Shown here piece by piece: positions 8,820 through 16,891 of a DNA stretch of 64,000 nt. Both the position numbers and the translations under genes were made by a program. Numbering within the stretch: position 1 is the stretch's first letter; each line of letters opens with the position of its first letter. The notes beneath the pieces are model-generated. The model was not told where the DNA came from. It searched no databases and saw only the letters and a list, made by a program, of their open reading frames with translations. This DNA comes from Gluconacetobacter diazotrophicus PA1 5 (GTDB lineage Bacteria; Pseudomonadota; Alphaproteobacteria; Acetobacterales; Acetobacteraceae), in assembly GCF_000067045.1 (NCBI RefSeq), contig NC_010125.1:1-64000 (forward strand), in the 5' to 3' direction.

Positions 8820-9464
8820 ACAGCCGGGCAGATCGCCTTGGCCGATCCGGACAGCAAGCTGATGCGCCGATCCGACGCGCATGAATACCGGCAAGCCTAC
8901 AATGCCCAGGCCGTGGTTTGTGCCGAGGGCAGCCAGTTGATCTTGGAAAATGGCGTCGTTGCGACGACGGCGGACGCGCCCAGCTTCGCCGCCACCATCC
9001 TGGGTATGGAGGAGAGGATCGGCCTGCCACGAACCGTCCTCGCCGACACGGGTTTCGCCAGCGGCAAAGCCGTCGAAACGTTGCAGGCCAGCGGCGTGGA
9101 CCCGCTGGTCGCCATCGGACGCCCTGTGAATCGGCGCCCTTATGACTTCCGGCCAGAACCGCCACCCAGGGAGCCGCGCCGGATCACCGAGCCCTGGCGC
9201 CTGGAAATGAAGGCCAGGCTGCAACAGAACCCGGCAAAAGCCCTTTACGCCTTACGCAAGCAGACCGTCGAACCGGTCTTCGGTATCATCAAGAGCGCCA
9301 TGGGCTTCACCCGTTTCCATCTCCGTGGCCTCCCCAACGTCGCAACAGAATGGACGCTCGTCGCCCTCGCATATAATTGCCGTAGGATCACGCGACTGAC
9401 GGCCGCATAAACGCCGTCGTCGCCATCACTCATCACTACGGCAGCGCCCAATCCGACAGCCTGC
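8820..9464 (+). mobile_element. Right half of an IS1182-family element
   Basis: The fragment ends at 9464 with a terminal repeat whose complement reads GCAGGCTGTCGGATTGGG. This matches the left end of the IS1182-family remnant at 25568 with one mismatch, so the two remnants belong to the same element type. The left half is missing here. IS1031 copy 2 is inserted immediately to its right. Confidence 0.7.
8838..9410 (+). pseudogene. IS1182-family transposase, C-terminal part
   Basis: A 190-aa frame covering the DDE C-terminal half of an IS1182-type transposase. It shows DPDSKLMRRSDAHEYRQAYN, VLADTGFASGKAVETL with a catalytic Asp, and TVEPVFGIIKSAMGFTRFHL with the Glu block. The N-terminal DUF772 half is absent. 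Upstream codons are open for only a few residues before the junction with the serine dehydratase fragment. Confidence 0.75.
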
Positions 9465-9467
9465 TTA

Positions 9468-10397
9468 GAGCCCGATCCGAAAGTTCTTCAACCGTGACAA
9501 TGCCTTGCTGTCCGTCGTGTGAGCATTCGGATCGAGGCGATCAATGTCCATGCGGTTGAGGAAGCAATGGATTGTTCCCAGTCTTTGGCGAGCCGCCTGC
9601 ACCGTCCCAGCCATGCGAATGTCCGTTCAACCACCCAGCGGCGCGGCAGGATCTGAAAGCCCTTCGCCGTATCGGACCGCCTGATGATTTCAAGGGTCCA
9701 TTTTCCCATGGAGGCGAGCGCGGATCGCAATTTGTCGCCAGCATAGCCGCCATCAGCGAAGATGTGGCGCAGCCAGGGAAAGCGCCTGCGTATCGCTGCC
9801 AGGACATCAACAGCCCCATCACGGTCCTGGATGTCGGCGGCATGAACGAGGAGAAAGATCAGGAAGCCGCAGGTATCCGTCACAATATGGCGCTTGCGGC
9901 CCTTGACCTTCTTCCCCGCGTCATAGCCCGAAAGCCCGCCACTTTCCGTGGTTTTCACCGACTGGCTGTCAATCACGCCCGCGCTCGGAGAGGCTTCACG
10001 CCCCTCGATCTCGCGCAGGCTCATGACCAGCACCGTATTCATGACTTCGAACACTCCGGCACCACGCCAGGCGTAAAAATAGCGCCTGACGGTCGAGACC
10101 GGCGGAAAGCATTTCGGCAGCAGGCGCCACGCACACCCGGCCGAGGCTATGTAGAGCATCGCGTTGACCACCTCGCGCATATCCGTAGTGCGGGGGCGAC
10201 CGCCCCGTTTCGCCGGGGGTACAAATGGCATGATCAAAGCCCACTCCCCGTCCGTCATATCCGATGGATATCGCAACCCTTCCCGGCTATGTTCACGTCG
10301 GGCAATACCAGTCCATGTCACCATTCACTCCATCTCTTCGCAAAGACGGATGAATCACAACAGGCTGGTATTGTTCAAAAACTTTCGGATCGGGCTC
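9468..10397 (-). mobile_element. IS1031-type insertion sequence, copy 2 (930 bp)
   Basis: Same ends, length and orientation as copy 1. The 3-bp target duplication here is TTA (9465-9467 and 10398-10400). Because copies 1 and 2 each have their own matching duplication, they inserted independently and are not the arms of one composite transposon. Confidence 0.9.
9488..10324 (-). CDS. IS1031-type transposase, copy 2
   Basis: This 278-aa protein is identical to the transposase at 7082-7918. The reading frame is complete, with all three DDE blocks present. Two perfect copies 2.4 kb apart in direct orientation invite homologous recombination that would delete the fragment-rich DNA between them. 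Confidence 0.92.
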   Translation of the reverse strand: MVTWTGIARREHSREGLRYPSDMTDGEWALIMPFVPPAKRGGRPRTTDMREVVNAMLYIASAGCAWRLLPKCFPPVSTVRRYFYAWRGAGVFEVMNTVLVMSLREIEGREASPSAGVIDSQSVKTTESGGLSGYDAGKKVKGRKRHIVTDTCGFLIFLLVHAADIQDRDGAVDVLAAIRRRFPWLRHIFADGGYAGDKLRSALASMGKWTLEIIRRSDTAKGFQILPRRWVVERTFAWLGRCRRLAKDWEQSIASSTAWTLIASIRMLTRRTARHCHG

Positions 10398-10566
10398 TTA
10401 GCGATACGCTGGCCGCGAAGGACGGCACCGATGGTTTCTATACGTCGAAAGCAACGGCGACGACGACGGCGGACGATTTCCGCGTCGGCAGCAACATGGC
10501 GTATTTCAATGGTCGTGTTCATACGGGGCCGATCAGGCATGATCTGGTCATCGGTACCAACGGTTA
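10398..10566 (+). pseudogene. Fragment of a TonB-dependent siderophore receptor gene
   Basis: The plus strand reads SDTLAAKDGTDGFYTSKATA, then TADDFRVGSNMAYFNGRVHT and GPIRHDLVIGTNG. This resembles a beta-barrel segment of TonB-dependent ferric-siderophore receptors of acetic acid bacteria, including the internal RHDLVIGTN strand. Only about 55 codons survive between IS1031 copy 2 and the next IS. Reading across the right-hand IS junction does not restore a barrel sequence, so the gene was truncated before that insertion. Confidence 0.6.
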
Positions 10567-11449
10567 GAGCCTGTTTGGAAAGTCGCTGAAGTGTGATTCA
10601 AGCTCTGGATGTGGACGCCAGAGCAGAGAGGCCGCATGGCCAGGATTACCCGCAAGACGAAGCGTTATCCGTCTGATATGACGGAGGAGGAATGGGCGCG
10701 CATCGCGCCACTGATGCCCGAGCCGGGACGCACGGGGCGTCCGCGCGAGATCGAATTCCGCGAGGTGATCAACGCGGTTCGTTACCTGGTTCGATCCGGC
10801 TGCGGCTGGCGAATGCTGCCGATCCATTTCGGGCATTGGCGTACGGTCTATGGTTGGTTCAGGGAATTGGCCCGGCGGTTCCTGTTCCAGACCATTCATG
10901 ATGTGGAACTGATGCTTGACCGGGAGCGCTCGGGCCGTGAAGCCAGCCCTTCGGCCGGAGTGATCGACAGCCAGAGCATCAAGGCGCCGCACGCGAAAAC
11001 AAGAGGTTACGACGCTGGAAAGAAGATTGTCGGGCGCAAGCGGCATATCGCCGTGGATACGGACGGACGCCTGCTGATGGTCAACCTGACGCCGGCGGAC
11101 ATCTCCGACAGCGCCGGAGCGCAGATGATCCTGGACGCGATCCGCAAGCGCTGGCCGTGGGTCAAGCATCTATTCGCGGACGGTGCCTATGACCGGCTCC
11201 AGTTGATGGACAAGGCTGCCTACCTGGACTTCGTCGTCGAGGTGATCCGTCGCAGGGACGGAGCGAAAGGCTTTGAGGTTCTCCCCCGGCGCTGGGTCGT
11301 GGAGCGAACCTTCGGATGGATGACCCGATGGCGACGCCTCGTGCGCGATTACGAGCGTCGCATCGATGTCTCACAGGCCATGATCTTCGTCGCCATGGGC
11401 GCCAATCTCACCCGAAGAAACGCTCATCCATGACTTTCCAAACAGGCTC
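10567..11449 (+). mobile_element. 883-bp IS5-family (IS1031-group) insertion sequence, intact copy C
   Basis: Complete element bounded by GAGCCTGTTTGGAAAGTC and its complement, flanked by a 3-bp target duplication TTA (10564-10566 and 11450-11452). It is the reference for the decayed copies at 1-560 and 8075-8672. Its outer bases GAGCCTGTTTG are also shared with the MITE-like element at 18650-18810. Confidence 0.9.
10609..11433 (+). CDS. IS5-family transposase of the 883-bp IS
   Basis: An intact 274-aa DDE transposase. Visible blocks are RYPSDMTEEEWARIAPLMPE (N-terminal domain), SAGVIDSQSIKAPHAKTRGY with the first Asp, HLFADGAYDRLQLMD with the second Asp, and RRWVVERTFGWMTRWRRLVR with the Glu. 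It is clearly related to the IS1031 transposase nearby but distinct from it. The frame starts about 40 bp inside the left end and stops about 16 bp before the right end, a normal arrangement for small IS5 elements. Confidence 0.9.
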   Translation: MWTPEQRGRMARITRKTKRYPSDMTEEEWARIAPLMPEPGRTGRPREIEFREVINAVRYLVRSGCGWRMLPIHFGHWRTVYGWFRELARRFLFQTIHDVELMLDRERSGREASPSAGVIDSQSIKAPHAKTRGYDAGKKIVGRKRHIAVDTDGRLLMVNLTPADISDSAGAQMILDAIRKRWPWVKHLFADGAYDRLQLMDKAAYLDFVVEVIRRRDGAKGFEVLPRRWVVERTFGWMTRWRRLVRDYERRIDVSQAMIFVAMGANLTRRNAHP

Positions 11450-11452
11450 TTA

Positions 11453-11546
11453 GGAGGCGCTTTTCTTTGCATTGGTGAGGCTCAGGGAGTGGCAGGCGCT
11501 TGGTGCGCAGCATCCCATAATGGAATGACGGGGGTGTTTTCATATC
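11453..11546. other. Short leftover between two insertion sequences
   Basis: About 95 bases between the 883-bp IS and the 1291-bp IS. The minus strand can be read as the tail of a protein, YENTPVIPLWDAAHQAPATP then a stop at about 11482, which I cannot assign to a family. It is probably a relic of the gene that occupied the site before the insertions. Confidence 0.2.
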
Positions 11547-11550
11547 ACGT

Positions 11551-12841
11551 GGAGGGATCGAAGAACCGTTGATTGATGTGCTTGGCTGGTGATTTAAGGC
11601 TTTTGGCGATTTGATTGATGGTTTTTGGTTGGCTTTTGATCTGCGCTTTGAGCAGATCGGGGACTGCTGTCCGGCTGGATGACTACGCGCTCGCGTTCAT
11701 CCGCTCCAAGAAGAGGAAGCGGCGCATATTATAGACGATATTGGCCAGGCCGATCCTCATGGTGGCCCGGGTGATACCGATAGTTCGGACGAACAAACCC
11801 ATTTGCGATTTCTGATCGGCAAAGACATGCTCGACACGCGAGCGGATGACCGACTTTCCAGCATTCGATTTCTGGATATGTTGGGGCATAGGCTTGAGAT
11901 GCGGCTTTTTTCTGTGAACCTTTGAGACAAAACCCTGCTTTTCCATGAAGTCTTCGTTGGCTTTGGAGCGGTACGCCGTGTCGGCCCAAACGCTTGAGGC
12001 CGTATTGGTTTTATCCAACAGCCCGTCTCGCAATCGCGCACCATCACTGGCGGCGGCATCCGTCGTCTTCCATTTTCGGATGAACCGGAATTTCCGATCG
12101 ATGGAAATGTGCGATTTATAGCCAAAGAACGGGATGGCGAGATCGCTGGATGGCATGGTTCCATCATCCTGCCGCTTTGCTTTGGTGAACTTCAGTGTCC
12201 AGCGCGCATGACGGTCCTTGTGCGACAGCTTTGCGGGTTTGTCCTGCCAGTCTTCAGGAATACGCCCTTCCCGAAGATCGGCTTTCTCAGCGTTCGTATT
12301 GCGCTGCTTGGGAGCAGCTACCAGTGTGGCATCCAGGATCTGGCCGGACATCGGGAGATAACCGGCGTTCCGCAGAGTTGCATCAAACCGGCCAAACAGT
12401 CTTTCAATGGCTCCCGCCTGGGTCAGGCGTTCACGGAACAGCCAGACCGTTTTGGCATCCGGCACACGGTCCGACAGCCCCAGGCCAAGGAAACGCATGA
12501 ACGACAGGCGGTCATTGATCAGATACTCTGTCCGCTCATCAGACAAATTATTCAGCGTCTGGATCATCAGGATCTTGAACATCAGTACCGGATCAAACGG
12601 CGGACGCCCGCCTTTACTGCCGTCTGAATACGCCAAAGCCTGCTCCAGATCAGGGCGGAAGACTTCAAAATCCACAGTCCGGGAAAACGCTTCGAGCTGA
12701 TCGCCAAGCCCGCTCAATCGGGCAAGCCGCTCTTCAACGTCAAAGAAACCAGACTGCTTCATAGCGCTATTCCCTCAATCAACGCAGAAGAAATGGAATC
12801 ACAGAGAAAGCCGCAAAACCAGAGGGTTTTTCGAGCCCTCC
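11551..12841 (-). mobile_element. IS5-family insertion sequence (1291 bp)
   Basis: Ends read GGAGGGATCGAAGAACC (left) and, complemented, GGAGGGCTCGAAAAACC (right), a 15/17 match. A 4-bp duplication ACGT flanks the element (11547-11550 and 12842-12845). This gives exact boundaries, unlike the 3-bp duplications of the IS1031-group elements nearby. It contains one intact transposase gene. Confidence 0.88.
11683..12762 (-). CDS. IS5-family transposase (359 aa)
   Basis: Complete 359-aa transposase with the DUF772 N-terminal domain (GGRPPFDPVLMFKILMIQTL), followed by the DDE core: GQILDATLVAAPKQRNT (first Asp), SVWADTAYRSKANEDF (second Asp) and SRVEHVFADQKSQMGLFVRT (Glu block). It belongs to the longer IS5-type transposases, different from the 274/278-aa IS1031-group enzymes next door. 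The frame is open and the ends are intact, so the element may be active. Confidence 0.9.
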   Translation of the reverse strand: MKQSGFFDVEERLARLSGLGDQLEAFSRTVDFEVFRPDLEQALAYSDGSKGGRPPFDPVLMFKILMIQTLNNLSDERTEYLINDRLSFMRFLGLGLSDRVPDAKTVWLFRERLTQAGAIERLFGRFDATLRNAGYLPMSGQILDATLVAAPKQRNTNAEKADLREGRIPEDWQDKPAKLSHKDRHARWTLKFTKAKRQDDGTMPSSDLAIPFFGYKSHISIDRKFRFIRKWKTTDAAASDGARLRDGLLDKTNTASSVWADTAYRSKANEDFMEKQGFVSKVHRKKPHLKPMPQHIQKSNAGKSVIRSRVEHVFADQKSQMGLFVRTIGITRATMRIGLANIVYNMRRFLFLERMNASA

Positions 12842-12998
12842 ACGTCGGCATCCCCCCAAATCAGCCAATCAACCTTAAAGAGAGACTTATAAGAATATCA
12901 ATTAATATTGGCCTCACCCTGCCCCCTATTTGCCTTTCCCATAATGCTTGGCGTAGATATTGACCATACGAAACAAAGGGGAATTTCCCTGGGTAAAA

Positions 12999-13044
12999 GC
13001 CTATGGGCAACTGTAACGTGTCGGTTCGAGTCCCGCAGTTCGCA
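12999..13044 (+). other. Decayed 3' end of a tRNA-Leu gene, probable attachment-site scar
   Basis: The sequence has the order expected for the 3' part of a tRNA-Leu: a long variable arm (CTATGGGCAACTG), a T arm with GGTTCGAGTCC, and an acceptor strand AGTTCGC plus the discriminator base A. No 5' half (D arm, anticodon) is present and the T stem has a mismatch, so it is not a working tRNA. Integrases of genomic islands commonly use tRNA 3' ends and leave such a copy at the far border. This one sits exactly between the IS-rich island and core genes. Confidence 0.5.
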
Positions 13045-13057
13045 GACCTGGAAGGGT

Positions 13058-13083
13058 GCTTCTTTTTCTGAAGAAAAAGAAGC
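13058..13083. repeat. Dispersed hairpin repeat, copy 1
   Basis: GCTTCTTTTTCT, a two-base loop, then AGAAAAAGAAGC, followed by AAAAAGACTTTTATTCG. Close relatives occur at 25537-25560 and 57856-57882 in the opposite orientation, with the same AAAGTCTTTTTG extension. It can act as a bidirectional intrinsic terminator. Confidence 0.65.
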
Positions 13084-13156
13084 AAAAAGACTTTTATTCG
13101 TTAAGCTGCATCGCAGCACCCGGCACAAAGTCCTCAAACCAATTGAAAGTTTTTTG

Positions 13157-13177
13157 ATTCTTTTTTCAAAAAAGAAC
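13157..13177 (-). terminator. Probable terminator of the SMP-30-like gene
   Basis: TTCTTTTTT/AAAAAAGAA inverted repeat starting about 15 bases after the stop of the minus-strand gene at 13191. It is built from the same A/T-rich hairpin type as 25441-25462. Confidence 0.55.
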
Positions 13178-13190
13178 AAAGACTACCGCA

Positions 13191-14342
13191 CTACGGAACC
13201 CGGATACGCGCAACGATCCACGGGCGTTCCTGCCGGTCATGGCCGCCATGGAAGACCGGCAGGCGTGACCACTGGCCGACCGTCAGCCACAGCGTATCGC
13301 CCTGCAGCGCCAGCCCGTCCGGCGAGATCAGGCGCGGGTCGTGGGTCACCATCGACAGCGTGCCGTCGGTCGCGCGGTGCAGGATGGCGTGGCGTTCCAG
13401 GTCCGTCAGGTACAGGCTGCCGTCCGGCGCGGTCGCCATGCCGTCCACCACCCCAGTCTCGCCTTCATCGCGCACCGTTTGCGCCAGTGCCGCACGGCTG
13501 GCAAGGGGATTGCCCAGAACGGCAGTCGGCGCGCTGTAGAGCCGGCGTCCGGACAAAGGCTGCCAGTAGAGCGTCGCACTGTCGGGGCTGATCGCGATTC
13601 CGTCCGCGCCGCCCTGGCCCATGGCGGGGTGGGCGAGGTCGAAGCGGTGCATCTGGCCGTCCACCTCCATCGCAAAGCCCGGCGTGGCGCGGGTGGAGGC
13701 GTCGTCGTCCAGCACCCGCCATGCCTTTTCGCTCGCCAGGTCGACGACGATGATCGCCGGATGGTCGGCCAGCGACGTATCGGTGACGAAGGCCAGGCCC
13801 GCGCGACCGTGCGTCAGGTCGATCCGCAGGTCGTTGACATGGCTGTCCGGACGGATGGCGGGGGCGTGCAGCTTCAGCGTCCTGACCCCCGCGCCGCCCG
13901 GCGCGGGGTCGATCATCACCAGCGCGGGCGTTGCCGGGCCGGGGGTGCCGGCCACGGTGCCCTCGTCGACGATCCAGATCCGTCCGCGCGCGTCCAGCGT
14001 CATGCCCAGCGGCGAGATCAGCCGGGCCTGCGTCGCGGCGTCGGGGTAGGGGGCCAGGCCGGGTGGTCCGTCCCTGGTCACGGTCAGGCGGGCCAGCCTC
14101 GGCCCCGCATGATCCTGCGCGCTGCGGGGAAAGCCCAGGATCACGCTGCCATCGGGCAGCACCACGATGCCCGACGGCTGCATGTCGGCAAAGCGCGCCG
14201 CGACGGTCACGTTGCCCGAGGGGGGCGCGCCATAGTCCACGCTGTCCGCCGCGCGTGCGCCCCAGGGCGCCGCCAGCGCACAGAATAGAAACGCTGCGAT
14301 TATCCGCTTACCGATCTGCTCCGTCCTGCCTTCGGCACCCAT
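13191..14342 (-). CDS. Secreted SMP-30/yellow-like beta-propeller protein
   Basis: A 383-aa protein from ATG 14342, chosen because a good signal peptide follows (RIIAAFLFCALAAPWGARAA, cleaved near ADS). The mature part shows six-bladed propeller features of the SMP-30/gluconolactonase and major-royal-jelly/yellow group: PSGIVVLPDGSVILGFPR, GMTLDARGRIWIVDEG, HVNDLRIDL, FVTDTS, GADGIAISPDSATLYWQPL and DGMATAPDGSLYLTDL. It is probably periplasmic. A lactonase or sugar-acid role would suit acetic acid bacteria but is not shown by the sequence. It is transcribed divergently from the shikimate dehydrogenase gene. Confidence 0.75.
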   Translation of the reverse strand: MGAEGRTEQIGKRIIAAFLFCALAAPWGARAADSVDYGAPPSGNVTVAARFADMQPSGIVVLPDGSVILGFPRSAQDHAGPRLARLTVTRDGPPGLAPYPDAATQARLISPLGMTLDARGRIWIVDEGTVAGTPGPATPALVMIDPAPGGAGVRTLKLHAPAIRPDSHVNDLRIDLTHGRAGLAFVTDTSLADHPAIIVVDLASEKAWRVLDDDASTRATPGFAMEVDGQMHRFDLAHPAMGQGGADGIAISPDSATLYWQPLSGRRLYSAPTAVLGNPLASRAALAQTVRDEGETGVVDGMATAPDGSLYLTDLERHAILHRATDGTLSMVTHDPRLISPDGLALQGDTLWLTVGQWSRLPVFHGGHDRQERPWIVARIRVP

Positions 14343-14467
14343 CGTATCCCGTCTCCGCCAACATTTCGTAAAACCGTGACTGACGCACAATTGATCGCAT
14401 GCGGCAGCGCCCGGTCACGGCTTTAACTTTGCGTCATGTCCCAACCTTGGACATACCGATACCATTG

Positions 14468-14481
14468 TGCATAGCTATGCA
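14468..14481. promoter_or_regulatory. Perfect 14-bp palindrome upstream of the shikimate dehydrogenase gene
   Basis: TGCATAGCTATGCA lies 33 bases before the ATG at 14515, in the divergent intergenic region. A perfect dyad of this length near a start codon is a reasonable operator for a dimeric repressor or activator. No regulator gene is adjacent, so its binder is unknown. Confidence 0.4.
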
Positions 14482-14514
14482 AGACAGCCGCAACCCTAGT
14501 TTCCGGAGCGCCGC

Positions 14515-15372
14515 ATGACCGACAAGAGCTTCCTGAGTATCCTGACGGGATCTTTCTCCACGCCGTGTGCCGACAACCCGACGGTCGCCATGATCGAGGC
14601 GGCCTATCGCCATCACGATATCGACGCGCGCTACATCAACTGCGATGTGAAACCCGACAATCTGGCCGATGCCGTTCGCGGCGCGAAGGCGATGGAATGG
14701 GTGGGATTCAATTGCTCGCTGCCGCATAAGGTCGCGGTGATCCAGCACCTGGACGCATTGTCCGAGGCCGCGCGGATTATCGGGGCGGTCAACTGCGTGA
14801 CGATCCGCGACGGCAAGCTGACCGGCGACAACACGGACGGCAAGGGCTTCCTGGCCTCGCTGAAGGACGTCACCGACCCGCGCGGCAAGAAGATCCTGCT
14901 GCTGGGCGCGGGCGGCGCCGCCCGGGCGATTGCCGTGGAACTGGGACTGGCCGGCACGGCCCATATCACCGTCATCAACCGCGACCCGGCGAAGGCCGAA
15001 ACCATCGCGGCGCTGGTGCGCGACAATACCCGAAGCGACGCGACCGCGAAGCCATGGGACGGCGAGGCGCGCGTCCCGGACGACGTCGATATCGTCATCA
15101 ACGCCACCTCGATCGGCCTGGGCGACAAGGAGGCCATTCCGCCCATCGCGCTGGACAGCCTGAAGAAAGGGCACATCGTCGCCGACGTGATCCCGAATCC
15201 CCCCAGGACACACCTGCTCCGCGAGGCCAAGGCGCGGGGCTGCACGCCGCTCGACGGGCTGGGCATGCTCGTCAATCAGGGCGTGATCGGCGTGGAATTG
15301 TGGCTGGGCAAGACGCTGGATGCCGGCGTCATGAAGCGCGCGCTCCAGGACATTTTCGGTTCGTCCGACTGA
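14515..15372 (+). CDS. aroE: Shikimate (or quinate/shikimate) dehydrogenase
   Basis: A 285-aa NADP-linked dehydrogenase that interconverts 3-dehydroshikimate and shikimate. The substrate domain has catalytic K72 (SLPHK) and D108 (NTDGKGF). The Rossmann domain has the dinucleotide loop GAGGAA at 131-136 and the NR/D sensor INRDPAKAE. The N-terminal substrate loop reads TGSFSTPCADNPT rather than the usual GxPIxHSxSP, pointing to an AroE-like paralogue (quinate/shikimate type) rather than the housekeeping biosynthetic enzyme. It is followed after 41 bp by a sugar-porter-type transporter gene, so the pair may serve uptake and oxidation of a cyclitol acid such as quinate or shikimate (inference). 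Confidence 0.8.
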   Translation: MTDKSFLSILTGSFSTPCADNPTVAMIEAAYRHHDIDARYINCDVKPDNLADAVRGAKAMEWVGFNCSLPHKVAVIQHLDALSEAARIIGAVNCVTIRDGKLTGDNTDGKGFLASLKDVTDPRGKKILLLGAGGAARAIAVELGLAGTAHITVINRDPAKAETIAALVRDNTRSDATAKPWDGEARVPDDVDIVINATSIGLGDKEAIPPIALDSLKKGHIVADVIPNPPRTHLLREAKARGCTPLDGLGMLVNQGVIGVELWLGKTLDAGVMKRALQDIFGSSD

Positions 15373-15413
15373 TGTGAACGACGGCAGCGCCCGATCGCGA
15401 AGGGACCCGGGGA

Positions 15414-16889
15414 ATGGCAAGCTCAAGCACGGCCGACATTGCGCGTGACACCGAAAACAGCGAAAGGCACCGGCGGGCCTTTTCGGTCATGCCGGCGATC
15501 GAGCGACTGGGCGACCGCACCGTATCCGCGCGGCGCTATGTCTCGGTCGCCGCTGCGGTGGCGGCCGTGGGCGGGCTGCTGTTCGGATACGATACCGGCA
15601 TCATCGCGTCGGCGCTGATCTTCATCACGCAGACATTCTCGCTGTCGACGTCGGGACAGGAATGGATCGCGGCGGCGCTGAATATCGGGGCGATCTTCGG
15701 CGCCGTTTCAAGCGGGCCGATCTCGGACCGGTGGGGGCGGCGCCCCGCCATCATGGTCGCGGCCGCCATTTTTATCGTGGCGTCGATCGGATGCGGCATG
15801 GCGCCCACTGTCGGCGTGCTGATCTTCGCGCGGCTGTGGCTTGGCGTGGCGATCGGCGCGACGACGCAGATCGTTCCGGTCTATGTCGCCGAACTCGCCC
15901 CCGCCGAACGGCGCGGTGGGCTGGTCTCGCTGTTCCAGCTTGTCTTTTCCCTCGGGCTGCTGCTGTCCTTTTTCGTCGGCTACGAATTGTCGGGAACGGC
16001 GGACTCCTGGCGGCCCATGTTCATGCTGGGGGTGATCCCGGCCGTGCTCCTGGCCTTGGGCATGATGTTCCTGCCCGAAAGCCCCCGCTGGCTGTTGCAT
16101 CACCAGCAGGAGCGACGCGCGGTATCGATCCTGTACCGGCTCCGCGGCCACCATCGGCATGTGCGTCGCGAACTGACCGATGTGCTGACGGCGGCCGATA
16201 CGGAGACCACCAAGGCAGGATGGGGGGACCTGCGCCGTCGCTGGGTTCGCCCGGCCCTGATCGCGGCCCTGGGCATTGCGGCCCTGTCGCAGCTCTCGGG
16301 CCCGAACGTGATCGTCTATTACGCCCCGATCATTCTCTCGCAGACGGGGCTGGCGCATTCCGCCGCCCTGCTGACATCGGTCTCGGTGGGGGTGACATCG
16401 ACCATCACCACGGCGATGGGCATCGCGCTGATCGACAGGGTCGGCCGGCGGCGGATGATGCTTGTCATGCTGCCCTTTGCCGCCCTGTCGCTTTTCGTGC
16501 TCGGCGCCGTCTTCCTGGACCCTGCGCCGCTCGGCGGCGTGCGCATGGTGCTGATGGTCGCCTCGCTGCTGGGCTATATCTTCTTCAATTTCGGCTCTCT
16601 CTCGGTCGCGGTCTGGCTTGTGGCGGCGGAGGTCTTCCCACTCGCCATCCGCAGCAAGGCCATGGGGCTGGCCAGCGCGACGGTGTGGCTGTGCGACACG
16701 ATCGTCTCGCTCGTCACCCTGTCGCTGGTCCAGGCCATGGGCACGACCGGAACCTTCTGGCTGTTCGGCGTCATCAACGTCATTTCCTTCCTGTTCGTCT
16801 GGAAATACGTGCCGGAAACGGTCGGGACGACGCTGGAGGACATCGAGGATTCACTGCGGTCCGGAACGTTCCGGCCGGTTGGGCGGTAA
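15414..16889 (+). CDS. MFS transporter, sugar-porter family
   Basis: A 491-aa inner-membrane carrier with about 12 predicted membrane helices. It carries sugar-porter signatures GGLLFGYDTGIIASAL in helix 1, DRWGRRP in the 2-3 loop, PESPRWLL after helix 6, DRVGRR in the 8-9 loop and PETVGTTLEDIE at the C-terminus. It has a roughly 40-residue hydrophilic N-terminal extension. It is probably a proton symporter for a sugar, polyol or cyclitol. Its position behind a shikimate dehydrogenase gene suggests a quinate- or shikimate-like substrate (inference). It converges with nadK with only 2 bases between the stops. Confidence 0.85.
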   Translation: MASSSTADIARDTENSERHRRAFSVMPAIERLGDRTVSARRYVSVAAAVAAVGGLLFGYDTGIIASALIFITQTFSLSTSGQEWIAAALNIGAIFGAVSSGPISDRWGRRPAIMVAAAIFIVASIGCGMAPTVGVLIFARLWLGVAIGATTQIVPVYVAELAPAERRGGLVSLFQLVFSLGLLLSFFVGYELSGTADSWRPMFMLGVIPAVLLALGMMFLPESPRWLLHHQQERRAVSILYRLRGHHRHVRRELTDVLTAADTETTKAGWGDLRRRWVRPALIAALGIAALSQLSGPNVIVYYAPIILSQTGLAHSAALLTSVSVGVTSTITTAMGIALIDRVGRRRMMLVMLPFAALSLFVLGAVFLDPAPLGGVRMVLMVASLLGYIFFNFGSLSVAVWLVAAEVFPLAIRSKAMGLASATVWLCDTIVSLVTLSLVQAMGTTGTFWLFGVINVISFLFVWKYVPETVGTTLEDIEDSLRSGTFRPVGR

Positions 16890-16891
16890 GA

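Noticed and set aside
7062-10397. A composite transposon made of the two IS1031 copies
   Set aside because: Each copy has its own 3-bp target duplication (TAA and TTA), and the outer flanks (TAA on the left, TTA on the right) do not match each other, so they inserted independently.
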